Below, in pieces: positions 42,305 to 50,273 of a stretch of 64,000 nucleotides of DNA. Numbering within the stretch: position 1 is the stretch's first letter; each line of letters opens with the position of its first letter. The stretch covers positions 5,394,001-5,458,000 of the forward strand of contig NZ_JADBGF010000001.1 in NCBI RefSeq assembly GCF_014873495.1. The letters are read 5' to 3'. Made by a program: the position numbers and the translations under genes. The DNA is from Streptomyces stelliscabiei (GTDB taxonomy: Bacteria > Actinomycetota > Actinomycetes > Streptomycetales > Streptomycetaceae). Below the pieces are notes generated by a model that made no database searches, was not told where the DNA came from, and saw only the letters and a list, made by a program, of their open reading frames with translations.

Positions 42305-43267
42305 ATGTCCATAGTGAGACGTGTCATCGTGACCCGCATGGTGGGAACGGGCATCGCCGCTCTCGCGCTGAGCGCGGCCGTGTCCGCTCCGGCCTTCGCC
42401 CAGGACACGCCCGGCGGCGAGGGCTGGGGCAAGAAGAGCTACGCCCCCGGCCAGGGCGCGGGCACGCCCACCGAGACCGACCGCTGCGAGTTCTCGCTGG
42501 ACGGCGTGAAGTTCGCCGACTGGGTCAAGCTCGACGAGCAGAACCTCAAGCCCACCGAGGACGGCAAGGTCCACATCAAGGTCCGCGCCGCCTCCGACGC
42601 CACGACCTGCACGGTCTCCCTCGCGTCCTACCTCGCCCACGGCCCGACCTTCGCCACCTCCGGCGAGCAGGTCCTCGTCGACTTCGACTCGGTGACGGTC
42701 GCCCAGGGCGCGACGGACTCCCTGGACATCGCGGTCCCCGACGCGGGCTGCTACGGCCAGGTCGACCTGTACCGGGGCAAGGTGAAGTTCGACGGCAAGC
42801 TCGACGCGAAGGACGGCTTCGAGCACGGCGACGTCCCCAAGGGCCCGGACCGCCCGGTCATCAAGGACAAGCTGATCGCGGCCTGGAACGGCGGCACGAA
42901 GGACTGCACGACGGAACAGCCGCCGGCCGAGGAGAACCCCCCGGCCGAGGAGCAGCCCCCGGGCGGCGACCAGCCGCCCGCCGAGGAGCAGCCGCCGGCG
43001 GACGAGAAGCCCCCGGCGGACACGACCCCGCCGGCCGACGACAAGCCCCCGGCCGACGCGCCCCCGAAGGCCGAGTCCCCCTCGCCCTCTCCCTCCGACT
43101 CCACCCCGGGCGCCGCCACCCCCAACGGTGGTGAGCCCGGCGACCTCGCCGAGACGGGCGGCGGCAACGCCATCCCGATCGCCATCGGCGCGGCGGGCCT
43201 CGTCGCCGCGGGCGGTGTGATCTTCGTGGTGACGCGACGCAAGAGCACGAACCGCACGGCGTCGTGA
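42305..43267 (+). CDS. LAETG-anchored cell-wall protein
   Basis: 320 aa from ATG 42305 with GGGATC about 4 nt upstream. Signal peptide about residues 1-32 (ends SAPAFA). The folded part, residues about 35-200, has paired cysteines (DRCEFSLDG, TTCTVSL, AGCYGQV, KDCTTEQ). A Pro/Glu repeat with PPAEE/PPADE units spans about 203-260. The C-terminus has LAETGGG, a TM helix and an RRK tail. LAxTG is the class E sortase signal, so it should be linked to the wall by a sortase encoded elsewhere. No sortase gene is in the window. Confidence 0.88.
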   Translation: MSIVRRVIVTRMVGTGIAALALSAAVSAPAFAQDTPGGEGWGKKSYAPGQGAGTPTETDRCEFSLDGVKFADWVKLDEQNLKPTEDGKVHIKVRAASDATTCTVSLASYLAHGPTFATSGEQVLVDFDSVTVAQGATDSLDIAVPDAGCYGQVDLYRGKVKFDGKLDAKDGFEHGDVPKGPDRPVIKDKLIAAWNGGTKDCTTEQPPAEENPPAEEQPPGGDQPPAEEQPPADEKPPADTTPPADDKPPADAPPKAESPSPSPSDSTPGAATPNGGEPGDLAETGGGNAIPIAIGAAGLVAAGGVIFVVTRRKSTNRTAS

Positions 43268-43300
43268 CGCTGCACGTGCACCTGTGACCATGTGAACTCC

Positions 43301-43336
43301 GTGGCGCCCGACCCTTCTTCGAGGGCCGGGCGCCAC
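43301..43336. terminator. Hairpin between LAETG protein and 43358 gene
   Basis: GTGGCGCCCG at 43301-43310 pairs with CGGGCGCCAC at 43327-43336, with an inner CCT/AGG arm around a TTCTTCG-like loop. It serves the convergent genes. Confidence 0.75.
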
Positions 43337-43357
43337 GTCCGTTCGCCCGTCGGCTGC

Positions 43358-44107
43358 TCAGCGCACGTCGACGTGGTCGCCGGTGGCCCTGGCCGTCGAG
43401 GTGGTGCTGTTGCCGGCGAAGGTCCATCGCCAGTAGCCGTCGGCGGTGGCCTTGACCGTCGTCTTCAGCGCGCCTCCGCTGCCGCTGGTGACCGTCTTCA
43501 CGGTGCTGTAGGTGTCGCTCTCCTTCTTACGGAACTGCAGCTTCACCGCCCGCCCCGAGTAGCCCGCGTTCTTGTGGGTCTTCCAGTCGGCGCGGGTCAG
43601 CTTGCCGGTCACGGTGAGCTTGGCGTCCTTCCTCGCCGGCTCGGGGGAGGCGTTGACGGTCAGCTTGGCGAGCCGCCGCACGGTGAAGGTGCCGGCCCTT
43701 TCCGTGGTGATCCAGTCGCCGTCCTCGGCGTCCACCGTGGCCGTGACGTACCAGGGGTCGTCGGCCGGGCCGTTGCCGTAGAAGCTGTTGGTGTCGATGG
43801 TCCAGGACCCGGTGCACGTCGAGGTCGTGGCGCTCTTCGCGGTGCAGGTGAGCCCCCGGTCCGACGCCAGGTACAGATAACTCGGCAGCCTCACATGCAG
43901 GTTCATCGCATCGATGCCCGAGTCGTCCCGGGCCGTGACGCTCACCTTGAACGTTTTGGGCGCCGTGGGCCCCAGCGCGACCTCGGCCCCGCCGTTCACG
44001 ACGACCCCCGTGATCGTCGTGTCACCGTCGGCGTGTGCGGCCGGGACGGCGACCGCCGAGAGGGCGAGGGCACCGGTCAGCACGGTGGCCAGGGAACGTG
44101 TACGCAC
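43358..44107 (-). CDS. Secreted Ig-like beta protein
   Basis: 249 aa from GTG 44107 with GGAGG 7 nt upstream. Signal peptide about residues 1-27 (VPAAHADG). The mature protein shows two beta-sandwich-like parts: about 30-135 (TITGVVVNGGAEVALG, NLHVRLPSYLYLASD, two Cys forming LTCTAK and TSTCTGS) and about 140-245 (AKLTVNASPEPARKDAKLTVTGKLTRADW, GRAVKLQFRKK, GYWRWTFAGN). The second half resembles the Ig repeats of the 17608 protein. Function unknown. Confidence 0.75.
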   Translation of the reverse strand: MRTRSLATVLTGALALSAVAVPAAHADGDTTITGVVVNGGAEVALGPTAPKTFKVSVTARDDSGIDAMNLHVRLPSYLYLASDRGLTCTAKSATTSTCTGSWTIDTNSFYGNGPADDPWYVTATVDAEDGDWITTERAGTFTVRRLAKLTVNASPEPARKDAKLTVTGKLTRADWKTHKNAGYSGRAVKLQFRKKESDTYSTVKTVTSGSGGALKTTVKATADGYWRWTFAGNSTTSTARATGDHVDVR

Positions 44108-44244
44108 GCGACTGCCTCCACATCGAGCACTGTCGACCGCTGGTCATGCGAACCCGGCCCATCCTCCCGGCCGCCGCCCGCACACGTGATCGGTGAGATT
44201 ACGGAATCGGCTACGTACGCACTGCCGGGTGCCCGGCGCCCGGC

Positions 44245-44628
44245 CTACAGCGCCGCCCGACGAAAGCGGCCCAGGAGGGCCCGAGCCTGCTCTGCGTCCG
44301 CGTCGAAGAACTGCGTGGCCAGGGCGGGCGGCACGGCGGCCCCCTGGATGCGGACCTCGTCGCAGGTGAAGCAGAACGCCGCCTCGTACAACGGCAGGTC
44401 GAGGACATCGTCGTACGCCCGCACACCCCACCCGGGGGAGAACCCGCAGCGGTGCTGCGTGCTGCCGGGCAGGCTCCTGATCAGGGTCAGAAGGTCGGCG
44501 GCCTCGTCCCCGGCCCAGTGGGCGACCACCGCACCGGGGTACGGGGCTCCCCGCCTTTCCGGGAGCCCGGAGACGCGGACGACTTCGATCAGCGCGGTGG
44601 CCGCGAGAGCCGGTGCGGGAAGCTGCAT
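44245..44628 (-). CDS. Hypothetical protein with paired cysteines
   Basis: 127 aa from ATG 44628; the ribosome site is weak. No signal peptide or TM helix. HRCGFSPGWGVRAYD and YEAAFCFTCDEVRIQG contain three cysteines in a small alpha/beta-like protein. I recognise no family. It lies 41 bp downstream of the 44670 gene's stop codon, same strand, so it may be its operon partner. Confidence 0.65.
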   Translation of the reverse strand: MQLPAPALAATALIEVVRVSGLPERRGAPYPGAVVAHWAGDEAADLLTLIRSLPGSTQHRCGFSPGWGVRAYDDVLDLPLYEAAFCFTCDEVRIQGAAVPPALATQFFDADAEQARALLGRFRRAAL

Positions 44629-44669
44629 GGCCGCAGTCTGCCCGCCTCGGGCCCGGCTGTGGGCTTCGG

Positions 44670-45848
44670 CTACGCCGCCAGCAGCTGTCCCGTGGACGTG
44701 ACGGTGAAGGCTCGTCCCCGTACGGCGAAGTCCGACGTACCGCCGTCGTCCGCCCAGGCGAGGAAGACGGACTCGGCTCCGTCGCCGAAGGCGGCCGCGG
44801 CGCAGAGCTGGAAGCGGTCACCGGCTGTCGCCGTGCTGACCTGCACCTTGTCGCTGAGGGAGAGCGCGGTGTCGGAACACATCTTCGCCATCACGGTGGG
44901 CACGGTGTCGAAGGTCGCCGCGCTCTTCTCCACCCAGGCGAGAAGGAACCGTCCGCCCGGCAGTGCGGTGAGGGCAGGGCTGGTGCGGTTGAAGTCCCGG
45001 GGCTGCCCCGCGGTCACGCTGGTGACCTCGACGCTCCCGCCGCTCGGGTCGTAGACGCTGGCCTCCACGGTGGTCTGCGGGACACCGATGTCGCTGGGGC
45101 CGATGCCGTCGATGTGCGCGACGACGAACCGGCCGTTGTCGAGCAGCGTGATCGCGTTGTCGCCCTTGAATCCCGAGGCGTTGGGCTGGACCTCGCCGCC
45201 CTGCGGCACCCCTTCGAAGTCGAAGACCCGGAAGGTGAGCCGGCCTCCGCCGATCGAGGAGGGGTCGGAGGTCCAGGCGATGGCGTAGTTCCCGTCCGCC
45301 AGTACCGTCACGGCCGGGTTCACATGGAACCCCTCGGTGGTGTTGACCGTGAACTCCGGGCCGGCCTTGATGCCTTCGGAGGTGAAACGCTGGGCCCGGA
45401 TCCGCTGGTCCGCGCGGGAACCCGCCCAGGTGACGAGGCAGCCGCCGTCGATCATGTTCGTGACGGACGGCCGGGTCGCCGGGTCGATGTCGGAGCCGTT
45501 GACCTGGACCTCGGGCCCCGACGGCTGCCCGCCGACGAACCGCCGCAGCTTCAGCTGCGGACCGGGCGGAGGGTTGAACGCCTCTTCCCGCCACACCGCG
45601 AACGAGGAGAACCCCGCGGACTCGACCGTCGGCCACTGCCGGTTCGTGTTCCCGCCGGGCGCCGCCACCGGACTGCTGACCTGGAACTCCGCACCGAGCT
45701 TGGTCCCCGTCACGCCCAGGTTCTGCCCCTTGATGCCGGCATTGCTCTCGTCCGCCCACATGGCCACGTACTGCGCACCGAAGACCGAGTCGACGGACGG
45801 TTGGAACTGAGCACCGCTGGTGGTCGTACTGACCGTGATCTCACCCAT
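44670..45848 (-). CDS. Beta-propeller-like repeat protein without signal peptide
   Basis: 392 aa from ATG 45848 with GGAG about 7 nt upstream. It starts directly with MGEITVSTTTSGAQFQPSVD, and repeats appear through the whole length: YVAMWADESNAGIKGQNLG, FAVWREEAF, CLVTWAGSRADQRIRAQRF, YAIAWTSDPSS, FVVAHIDGIG, FLLAWVEKSAATFD, VFLAWADDGGTSDFAVRGR. The spacing of 45-55 residues and the A-W doublets suggest a 6-8 bladed propeller or repeated beta sheets. No export signal is present, which is unusual for such repeats. The gene appears to form an operon with 44245. Confidence 0.75.
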   Translation of the reverse strand: MGEITVSTTTSGAQFQPSVDSVFGAQYVAMWADESNAGIKGQNLGVTGTKLGAEFQVSSPVAAPGGNTNRQWPTVESAGFSSFAVWREEAFNPPPGPQLKLRRFVGGQPSGPEVQVNGSDIDPATRPSVTNMIDGGCLVTWAGSRADQRIRAQRFTSEGIKAGPEFTVNTTEGFHVNPAVTVLADGNYAIAWTSDPSSIGGGRLTFRVFDFEGVPQGGEVQPNASGFKGDNAITLLDNGRFVVAHIDGIGPSDIGVPQTTVEASVYDPSGGSVEVTSVTAGQPRDFNRTSPALTALPGGRFLLAWVEKSAATFDTVPTVMAKMCSDTALSLSDKVQVSTATAGDRFQLCAAAAFGDGAESVFLAWADDGGTSDFAVRGRAFTVTSTGQLLAA

Positions 45849-46131
45849 GCCGGACTCCGTTTCGTCTCTTCACTGCGGATGACGGGGTGCAAGAGAGATC
45901 CACGCGCGGCGCTACAGAAAAGCGTGACACGTCCCGGAGGCCCCTGCATCCGCACCGCCACCCCGCACGCGCTCATCACCCCACACACGACCCGGCGCCA
46001 TCAGCGGAGCCGCCAACCGCAACCGCTGCCCGGCGTGCCCTTGGAGGCCCCCGGCATTGAGCAAACCCCCCATCGCCGCACGTACCCCCTGCCGAGTGCA
46101 CTCGGTACGGGACGCGAACGGAGATCAGGGC

Positions 46132-46542
46132 ATGGTGAGGAAGCTGTCGCGTGGGGTCGCGTTGGCCGCGAGCCTGGCTGCCCTGCCCCTGGTGGCGGCG
46201 TGCAGCGGGGACGAGGCCAAGGGGGACGCCAGTCCTGTCGCCGCGGTCGCGCCAGCCAAGGTCGAGGTCATCGCCGAGCTCACGGGGTGCGAGGTGAAGA
46301 TCCGGACCGAGGCCGAGGAACTGCGCGAGGGCGTGTGCCAGACCGGGGTGGGGGACTACCTCATCACCACCTTCCCCAAGGAGGAGCTGAAGGAGGTCTG
46401 GCTGGAGTCGGCCTCCATGTACGGCGGGAAGTACCTGGTCGGTCCGCAGTGGGCCATCTCCGCCAAACCCGACGTGCTCAAGAAGCTCAAGGCCAAGGTG
46501 GGCGGCAAGATCCGGGACCTGCGTCAGCCGAGCGCCTCGTAG
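46132..46542 (+). CDS. Small lipoprotein
   Basis: 136 aa from ATG 46132 with GGAG about 8 nt upstream. Lipobox LVAACSG near residues 20-26. The mature part (CEVKIRTEAEELREGVCQT, YLITTFPKEELKEVWLESA, LKKLKAKVGGKIRDL) has two further cysteines and resembles small lipoproteins paired with DUF6174-type proteins. Function is unknown. Its 3' end overlaps the convergent DUF6174-like gene by 19 nt. Confidence 0.75.
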   Translation: MVRKLSRGVALAASLAALPLVAACSGDEAKGDASPVAAVAPAKVEVIAELTGCEVKIRTEAEELREGVCQTGVGDYLITTFPKEELKEVWLESASMYGGKYLVGPQWAISAKPDVLKKLKAKVGGKIRDLRQPSAS

Positions 46543-46991
46543 CCGCTGAGCGTGTACGCCTCCTCGTCGTCGATCGCGTCCTCCTCCCAGTCGATGGAGA
46601 TGGCGGTCGGACGGCCGTCCTTCGCGTAGTCGACGTCCACTGCGTCGGCACCGTCACCCCGTGCCGCATCCGCCTGCCTCAACAGCTCCGCGATCGTGGG
46701 TACGTCGGACGGGCTCCGGTCCACCAGGCGGCGGGCGCTGTCGTCGAGTCCGGTGGCCTTCTCGACCTTCCCGTCCCGGACCGTCACCTCGAACGTGCCG
46801 ATCAGCGCCCGTTCACCCTCGCTCGACGTCAGGGTGTAGCGGTACGCGGAGGGCTCTGTCCAGGCGGGCGCCGGTGTCGCGGCTGCCGTCGGCTCCTCCC
46901 CGCATGAGGAGAGCAGCGCGATCGAGGCCCCGGCCAGCGCGGCGGCGGTCAGGGCGCGGTGACGAACTCGTACGGTGGCGGGCTTCGGCAT
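46524..46991 (-). CDS. DUF6174-like lipoprotein
   Basis: 155 aa from ATG 46991 (MPKP); ATGGAGG just upstream provides the ribosome site. Lipobox LLSSC near residue 27. YRYTLTSSEGERALIGTFEVTVRDGKVEKA, then SPSDVPTIAELLRQADAA and DGRPTAISIDWEEDAIDDEEAYTL match the family of small secreted proteins annotated DUF6174. No enzymatic function is known. It is convergent with and overlaps the 46132 gene by 19 nt. Confidence 0.8.
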   Translation of the reverse strand: MPKPATVRVRHRALTAAALAGASIALLSSCGEEPTAAATPAPAWTEPSAYRYTLTSSEGERALIGTFEVTVRDGKVEKATGLDDSARRLVDRSPSDVPTIAELLRQADAARGDGADAVDVDYAKDGRPTAISIDWEEDAIDDEEAYTLSGYEALG

Positions 46992-47142
46992 GGTGGTGAC
47001 CTCCATGTCCTCCTGGTGAGGCGGGCACCACTGGGACGCGGGGTGGGTCCGTAACGTTCGGCGCATGCGTCATCGACATGACTTGCGACCACGGCGGCGC
47101 TCGGAAGGCTCTGTTCCGGGGTGTGAGGGGCAGCATGGCTCC

Positions 47143-47523
47143 ATGACGAAACTGCCCGAACCATCGGCCTCTCCAGGCTCTCCAGCCTCTTCCGCCGCCA
47201 CCTCTTCGGTGCTGTCGCTGTGGTCCCAGAACTCCGTGCTGTCGATCGGGTCGGTCGGATCGGTGCTCTCCGTGGGGTCCGTCGGTTCGGCTCTGTCGGT
47301 CGGTTCGATCGGAAGCGCCCTGTCGGTCGGCTCGATCGGGTCGTGGCTGAGCACGGGGTCGTTGTTCTCCGCCCAGTCGCGGTGGTCGGTGCTGTCGTGG
47401 CGGTCCAGTGGCGGCTTCATGGCCGTGGGAGCCGTGGGAGCCGTGGGAGCCGTGGGGGTGGCCGCCGGCGGCGCTCTGCTGCTGGCCCGGCTGCTGCACC
47501 GGGCTGACAGCGCCACCCCGTGA
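47143..47523 (+). CDS. Nine-residue Ser/Gly/Val/Leu repeat protein with C-terminal TM helix
   Basis: 126 aa from ATG 47143. Residues about 22-72 are built on the nine-residue unit SVGSALSVG (LSIGSVGSVLSVGSVGSAL, SVGSIGSALSVGSIGSWL). Outside this, residues 73-89 (LFSAQSRWSVLSWRSSG) continue the pattern. A TM helix of about 25 residues (FMAVGAVGAVGAVGVAAGG and on) and HRAD end the protein. Alternating small and hydrophobic residues in strict register suggest a beta-solenoid or amyloid-like stack. I recall other actinobacterial proteins of this style without a known role. The upstream region has a GAGGGG about 12 nt away. Confidence 0.7.
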   Translation: MTKLPEPSASPGSPASSAATSSVLSLWSQNSVLSIGSVGSVLSVGSVGSALSVGSIGSALSVGSIGSWLSTGSLFSAQSRWSVLSWRSSGGFMAVGAVGAVGAVGVAAGGALLLARLLHRADSATP

Positions 47524-47550
47524 CGACGCCCTCCCCCGTACGACCTCTGC

Positions 47551-48528
47551 TCACTCCCTGCGCCAGGCTCCGAGCAGTTCGTCCGGACCGTAAGCCGCCT
47601 TGAGGCCCGCGCAGCTGATCCCGTTGCGGGAGACCGCTACCAGGGGGAGCGGGCGGTCGGTGAGCGCCGCCCGGTGCTTCTGCAGCGCGGCGAGGCCGTG
47701 GTCGTCGAACGGGGCGTTGTCCAGCCACTTGACCGAGCCGAGGAAGAGCAGCTCCTTCGCCACCGGCTGACGGTCGGCGCCCACGAGGTCGATCTCGACG
47801 TCGTTGCTGCGCATCCAGTACCCGCCGATCGCCGGGGCGGCGGGCAGATGCCCGTCCGGCAGGAGGCGGGCGAGGGATTCCCGGACCAGGGGCTCGATCG
47901 CGCGGCCTCGCCAGTTCGTCCAGCGCCCCTTGATCCGGGTCAGCGTGAGGTCACCCCGCATGCGCTCGATCTCCGCCATGTGCGGGTCGAGGAAGGTGAG
48001 CCAGAACCGCGGATAGGGGTCGGCCACCCGATAGCGGCGTTCCTTCGACGGGCGCAGAGAGAGGGGCAGCTCGGTCGCCACCACCCGCTTCGCGGTCAGG
48101 ACGTCCGTGGCTCGGGTGAGCGTGGTGTGCGCGATGCCGCCGGCCGCCCGCGCGATGTGGGTGAAGGTGCGCTCCCCGCTGCCGATGGCCCGGAGGACCT
48201 CCCCGCTCATGGCCTGTGGAGGGAACTCCGCGGCCAGTGAGCGCTCGGCCGAGACCAGCAGGGCCGAGACCGGGTTGTCCAGGGAGTCGCGCAGGAACTC
48301 CCACACGTCCGCGCCCGGCCTCCATTCCGCGCAGATCAGCGGCAGACCGCCGGTGATCAGTGCCGCGTCGAAGGTGGCTGCCGGGGGGAGGTCGAGCATC
48401 TGCCCGATGTCGGCCGGGTTCAGCGGACCCACGACCATTTCCCGGCCCCGCTGGTGGAAGGGGCGGTCGTAGCCGTTCAGCGCCTCCATCATCGACAGGT
48501 CGGAGCCGACCAGGAGGAGGAGTACCAC
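47551..48528 (-). pseudogene. Truncated archaeal-type AAA ATPase (C-terminal two-thirds)
   Basis: Homology starts near 48528 with VVLLLLVGSDLSMMEAL, then FHQRGREMVVGPLNPADIG, FDAALITGGLPLICAEW and the DUF234-like C-terminus (YRVADPYPRFWLTFLDPHM). In this family a P-loop (GxxxxGKT) and Walker B come before this segment. Here they are absent: upstream is only unrelated sequence and then the tRNA terminator at 48629-48664. The frame continues open to 48744 but runs through the terminator and tRNA. I read it as a 5'-truncated remnant. Whether it is still translated from a GTG near 48530 is open. Confidence 0.7.
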
Positions 48529-48628
48529 TGCCGTTGCTCTCTTGCCTGATGCCGTGTGCCTGACGCCCTGTGTCTGACGGTCTTGCGCCCGGCGGTCCTG
48601 CAGTCTGACGACCTCGTCCCGGCAACGC

Positions 48629-48664
48629 GAGAACCCCACCTCGCCGAAGCGAAATGGGGTTCTC
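48629..48664 (-). terminator. Hairpin just after the tRNA 3' end
   Basis: GAGAACCCCA at 48629-48638 pairs with TGGGGTTCTC at 48655-48664, and an inner TCGC-TTCG-GCGA arm makes a UUCG-type tip on the minus strand. It begins 5 nt after the tRNA, so it ends the tRNA transcript before the ATPase remnant. Confidence 0.8.
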
Positions 48665-48669
48665 GTCAC

Positions 48670-48742
48670 TGGAGCGCCGGGCAGGCCTTGCACCTGCATT
48701 TCCCCGCAGGAAGCGGGGCGTCTTTCCTTGGACCACCAACGC
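48670..48742 (-). tRNA. Unusual tRNA gene, anticodon read as UCC (Gly)
   Basis: Read on the minus strand it folds as a tRNA with encoded CCA. The acceptor GCGTTGG (48742-48736) pairs with CCGGCGC (two G-U pairs), the discriminator is U. The D-stem is only 3 bp (GTC/GAC) with GG in the loop. The anticodon stem is CCCCG/CGGGG with loop CTTCCTG, so U33 is followed by UCC. The variable loop is 4 nt. The T-stem is GCAGG/CCTGC, but the loop is TGCAAGG rather than TTCRANY. The anticodon would decode Gly; the odd T-loop and D-arm make ordinary translational use uncertain. Confidence 0.75.
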
Positions 48743-48798
48743 ATTGAGTACTACCGGGAGTTTGTGCTCCGGTGAGCGGCTCGTGATCAACTATAGCG

Positions 48799-48829
48799 GA
48801 TCTCCGGGGGTGTTGCATCCCCGGAGATC
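48799..48829. terminator. Hairpin between the tRNA promoter side and the 48836 gene
   Basis: GATCTCCGGGG at 48799-48809 pairs with CCCCGGAGATC at 48819-48829 around 9 nt. It ends the minus-strand gene whose stop is at 48836. TATAGT on the minus strand near 48790-48795 may be a -10 box for the tRNA. Confidence 0.7.
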
Positions 48830-48835
48830 GCGCGG

Positions 48836-49495
48836 TCAGAGCAAGTGCGCCTGGGGGGCGTACTCGACGACGAGGTACTTGGCGTCGTGGTCGCCGTAGG
48901 CCTTGCGGAGGATCGGTTCGGCCTTGCCGGGGTCGTCCACGCCGATCTGGACGCGGCCGGTGCCGTCGAGGCCGGCTTCGCGCAGGTCGAAGGTGCCGTC
49001 CCAGCGGGTCATGTCCTCGCTCACGCGGTCGAGGAGGGCGTTGAGGTCCCGCTCGTTGACGTCGCGGTCGTGGATGCGGACGGTCACGCCCCGCTCGGCC
49101 GCGTCGCAGACGGCCTTGTCGAGGGCGGCGGAGGGCATGCGGTAGAGGTCCATGGCGACTCCGTCCTCGTCGACGACGAGGCCCGTGAAGACGTCGGCGT
49201 GGGCGCCCGCGACCAGCTCGTCCACGTACGTCAGGGTCCGGTCCAGCGGGGTCTCCGCCGGGGTCTCGGGCCTGAGGTGACCGGCGAGGCTGCCCTCCGG
49301 GCGCGTGCCGTGGCACGTGACGGCCGGGTTCGACACCTCTCCCACGGACTGGGCGTCGGCCATCGAGCCCTGGACCCCACCGAGCATCAGCACGGCGACG
49401 ACCACGGCCGCGGCCGTCCCCGCCCTGCCCCGCCCTTTCACGTCACGCCCGTCACGCTCGTCATGCACATCGGTTACGTCACCTACGCCGTCCAT
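48836..49495 (-). CDS. Secreted or membrane-anchored protein of unknown function
   Basis: 219 aa from ATG 49495 (GGGG about 7 nt upstream). A single hydrophobic segment at about residues 26-45 (TAAAVVVAVLMLGGVQGS) works as signal or anchor. The mature part (AVTCHGTRPEGSLAG, YVDELVAGAHADVF, MDLYRMPSAALDKAVCDAAE, HDRDVNERDLNALLDRV) has two cysteines and a mixed alpha/beta look. I recognise no family. It is divergent from the DM13 gene at 49664. Confidence 0.7.
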   Translation of the reverse strand: MDGVGDVTDVHDERDGRDVKGRGRAGTAAAVVVAVLMLGGVQGSMADAQSVGEVSNPAVTCHGTRPEGSLAGHLRPETPAETPLDRTLTYVDELVAGAHADVFTGLVVDEDGVAMDLYRMPSAALDKAVCDAAERGVTVRIHDRDVNERDLNALLDRVSEDMTRWDGTFDLREAGLDGTGRVQIGVDDPGKAEPILRKAYGDHDAKYLVVEYAPQAHLL

Positions 49496-49663
49496 GGGGC
49501 ACCCCGTGTTCTCCTCGTCGCCGGGCGGTCGGTACTGGGACGCGGCAGGGGGTGAAAGCGTTCGGGGCGGGCGGCCGGCTTCGAGCGTCGCCTTCTCCGC
49601 GGCCGGACGTCCGGGTGTAGACAGGGCGGTGAGCTGTGGGAGACGAGGGAGAGGGGCCGGCCG

Positions 49664-50227
49664 ATGGGTCGTCTGCGCGGGGTGCTGACCAAGCCCGTGG
49701 TCATCGCGGTACTGGTCGTCGGGGTCGTACTGGCCGGCATCGGGCTGTACTGGTTCCAGCCGTGGAAGCTGTGGACGGACGAGACCGTCCGGGAGGCGGT
49801 GCCCTCGGCGACGACGGCACCCAGGGAATCGGAGAAGGCGACGGCCTCGGCGAGTCCCGCGGCCCCCGCGACCGTCGCGCAGGGTGAGTTCATCAGCCAC
49901 GAGCACACGACCTCCGGACGTGTGCGGCTGCTCCGGCCGGCCGACGGGTCGTACGTCCTGCGGCTGGAGGACTTCGACACCAGTAACGGGCCCGATCTGC
50001 GGGTGTGGCTGAGTGACGCGCCCGTGAGGGACGGGAAGGACGGCTGGCATCTCTTCGACGACGACGCCTACGACCATGTCGCCCTGGGCGGCCTCAAGGG
50101 CAACAAGGGGGACCAGAACTACCCGGTGCCCGACGGCGTCGATCCGGCCGACTTCACCGCCGTCACCATCTGGTGCGACCGCTTCAACGTGTCGTTCGGG
50201 GCGGCCGAGCTGGCCCGGAGCCGCTGA
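49664..50227 (+). CDS. DM13-domain membrane-anchored protein
   Basis: 187 aa from ATG 49664. A TM anchor at about residues 12-32 ends WFQPWKLW. After a low-complexity linker the DM13 domain covers about 75-185: SGRVRLLRPADGSYVLRLEDF, SNGPDLRVWLSD, LKGNKGDQNYPVP and WCDRFNVSFGAAEL. DM13 domains bind haem or carry redox cofactors in eukaryotic proteins; in bacteria the role is not settled. The usual near-invariant Cys (WCDRF) is present. Confidence 0.85.
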   Translation: MGRLRGVLTKPVVIAVLVVGVVLAGIGLYWFQPWKLWTDETVREAVPSATTAPRESEKATASASPAAPATVAQGEFISHEHTTSGRVRLLRPADGSYVLRLEDFDTSNGPDLRVWLSDAPVRDGKDGWHLFDDDAYDHVALGGLKGNKGDQNYPVPDGVDPADFTAVTIWCDRFNVSFGAAELARSR

Positions 50228-50273
50228 GGGCTCCGGACCGGCTCGGGGGCGTACCCGAGGGCGTACCCGAGTC

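Noticed and set aside
48545..48744. N-terminal extension of the ATPase remnant through the tRNA
   Set aside because: The frame is open only by chance and runs through a terminator and a folded tRNA; no ATPase homology is present there.
50228..50273. CTCGGG/CCCGAG hairpin between DM13 and GH43 genes
   Set aside because: A 6-bp stem and a duplicated segment are too weak to call a terminator with confidence.
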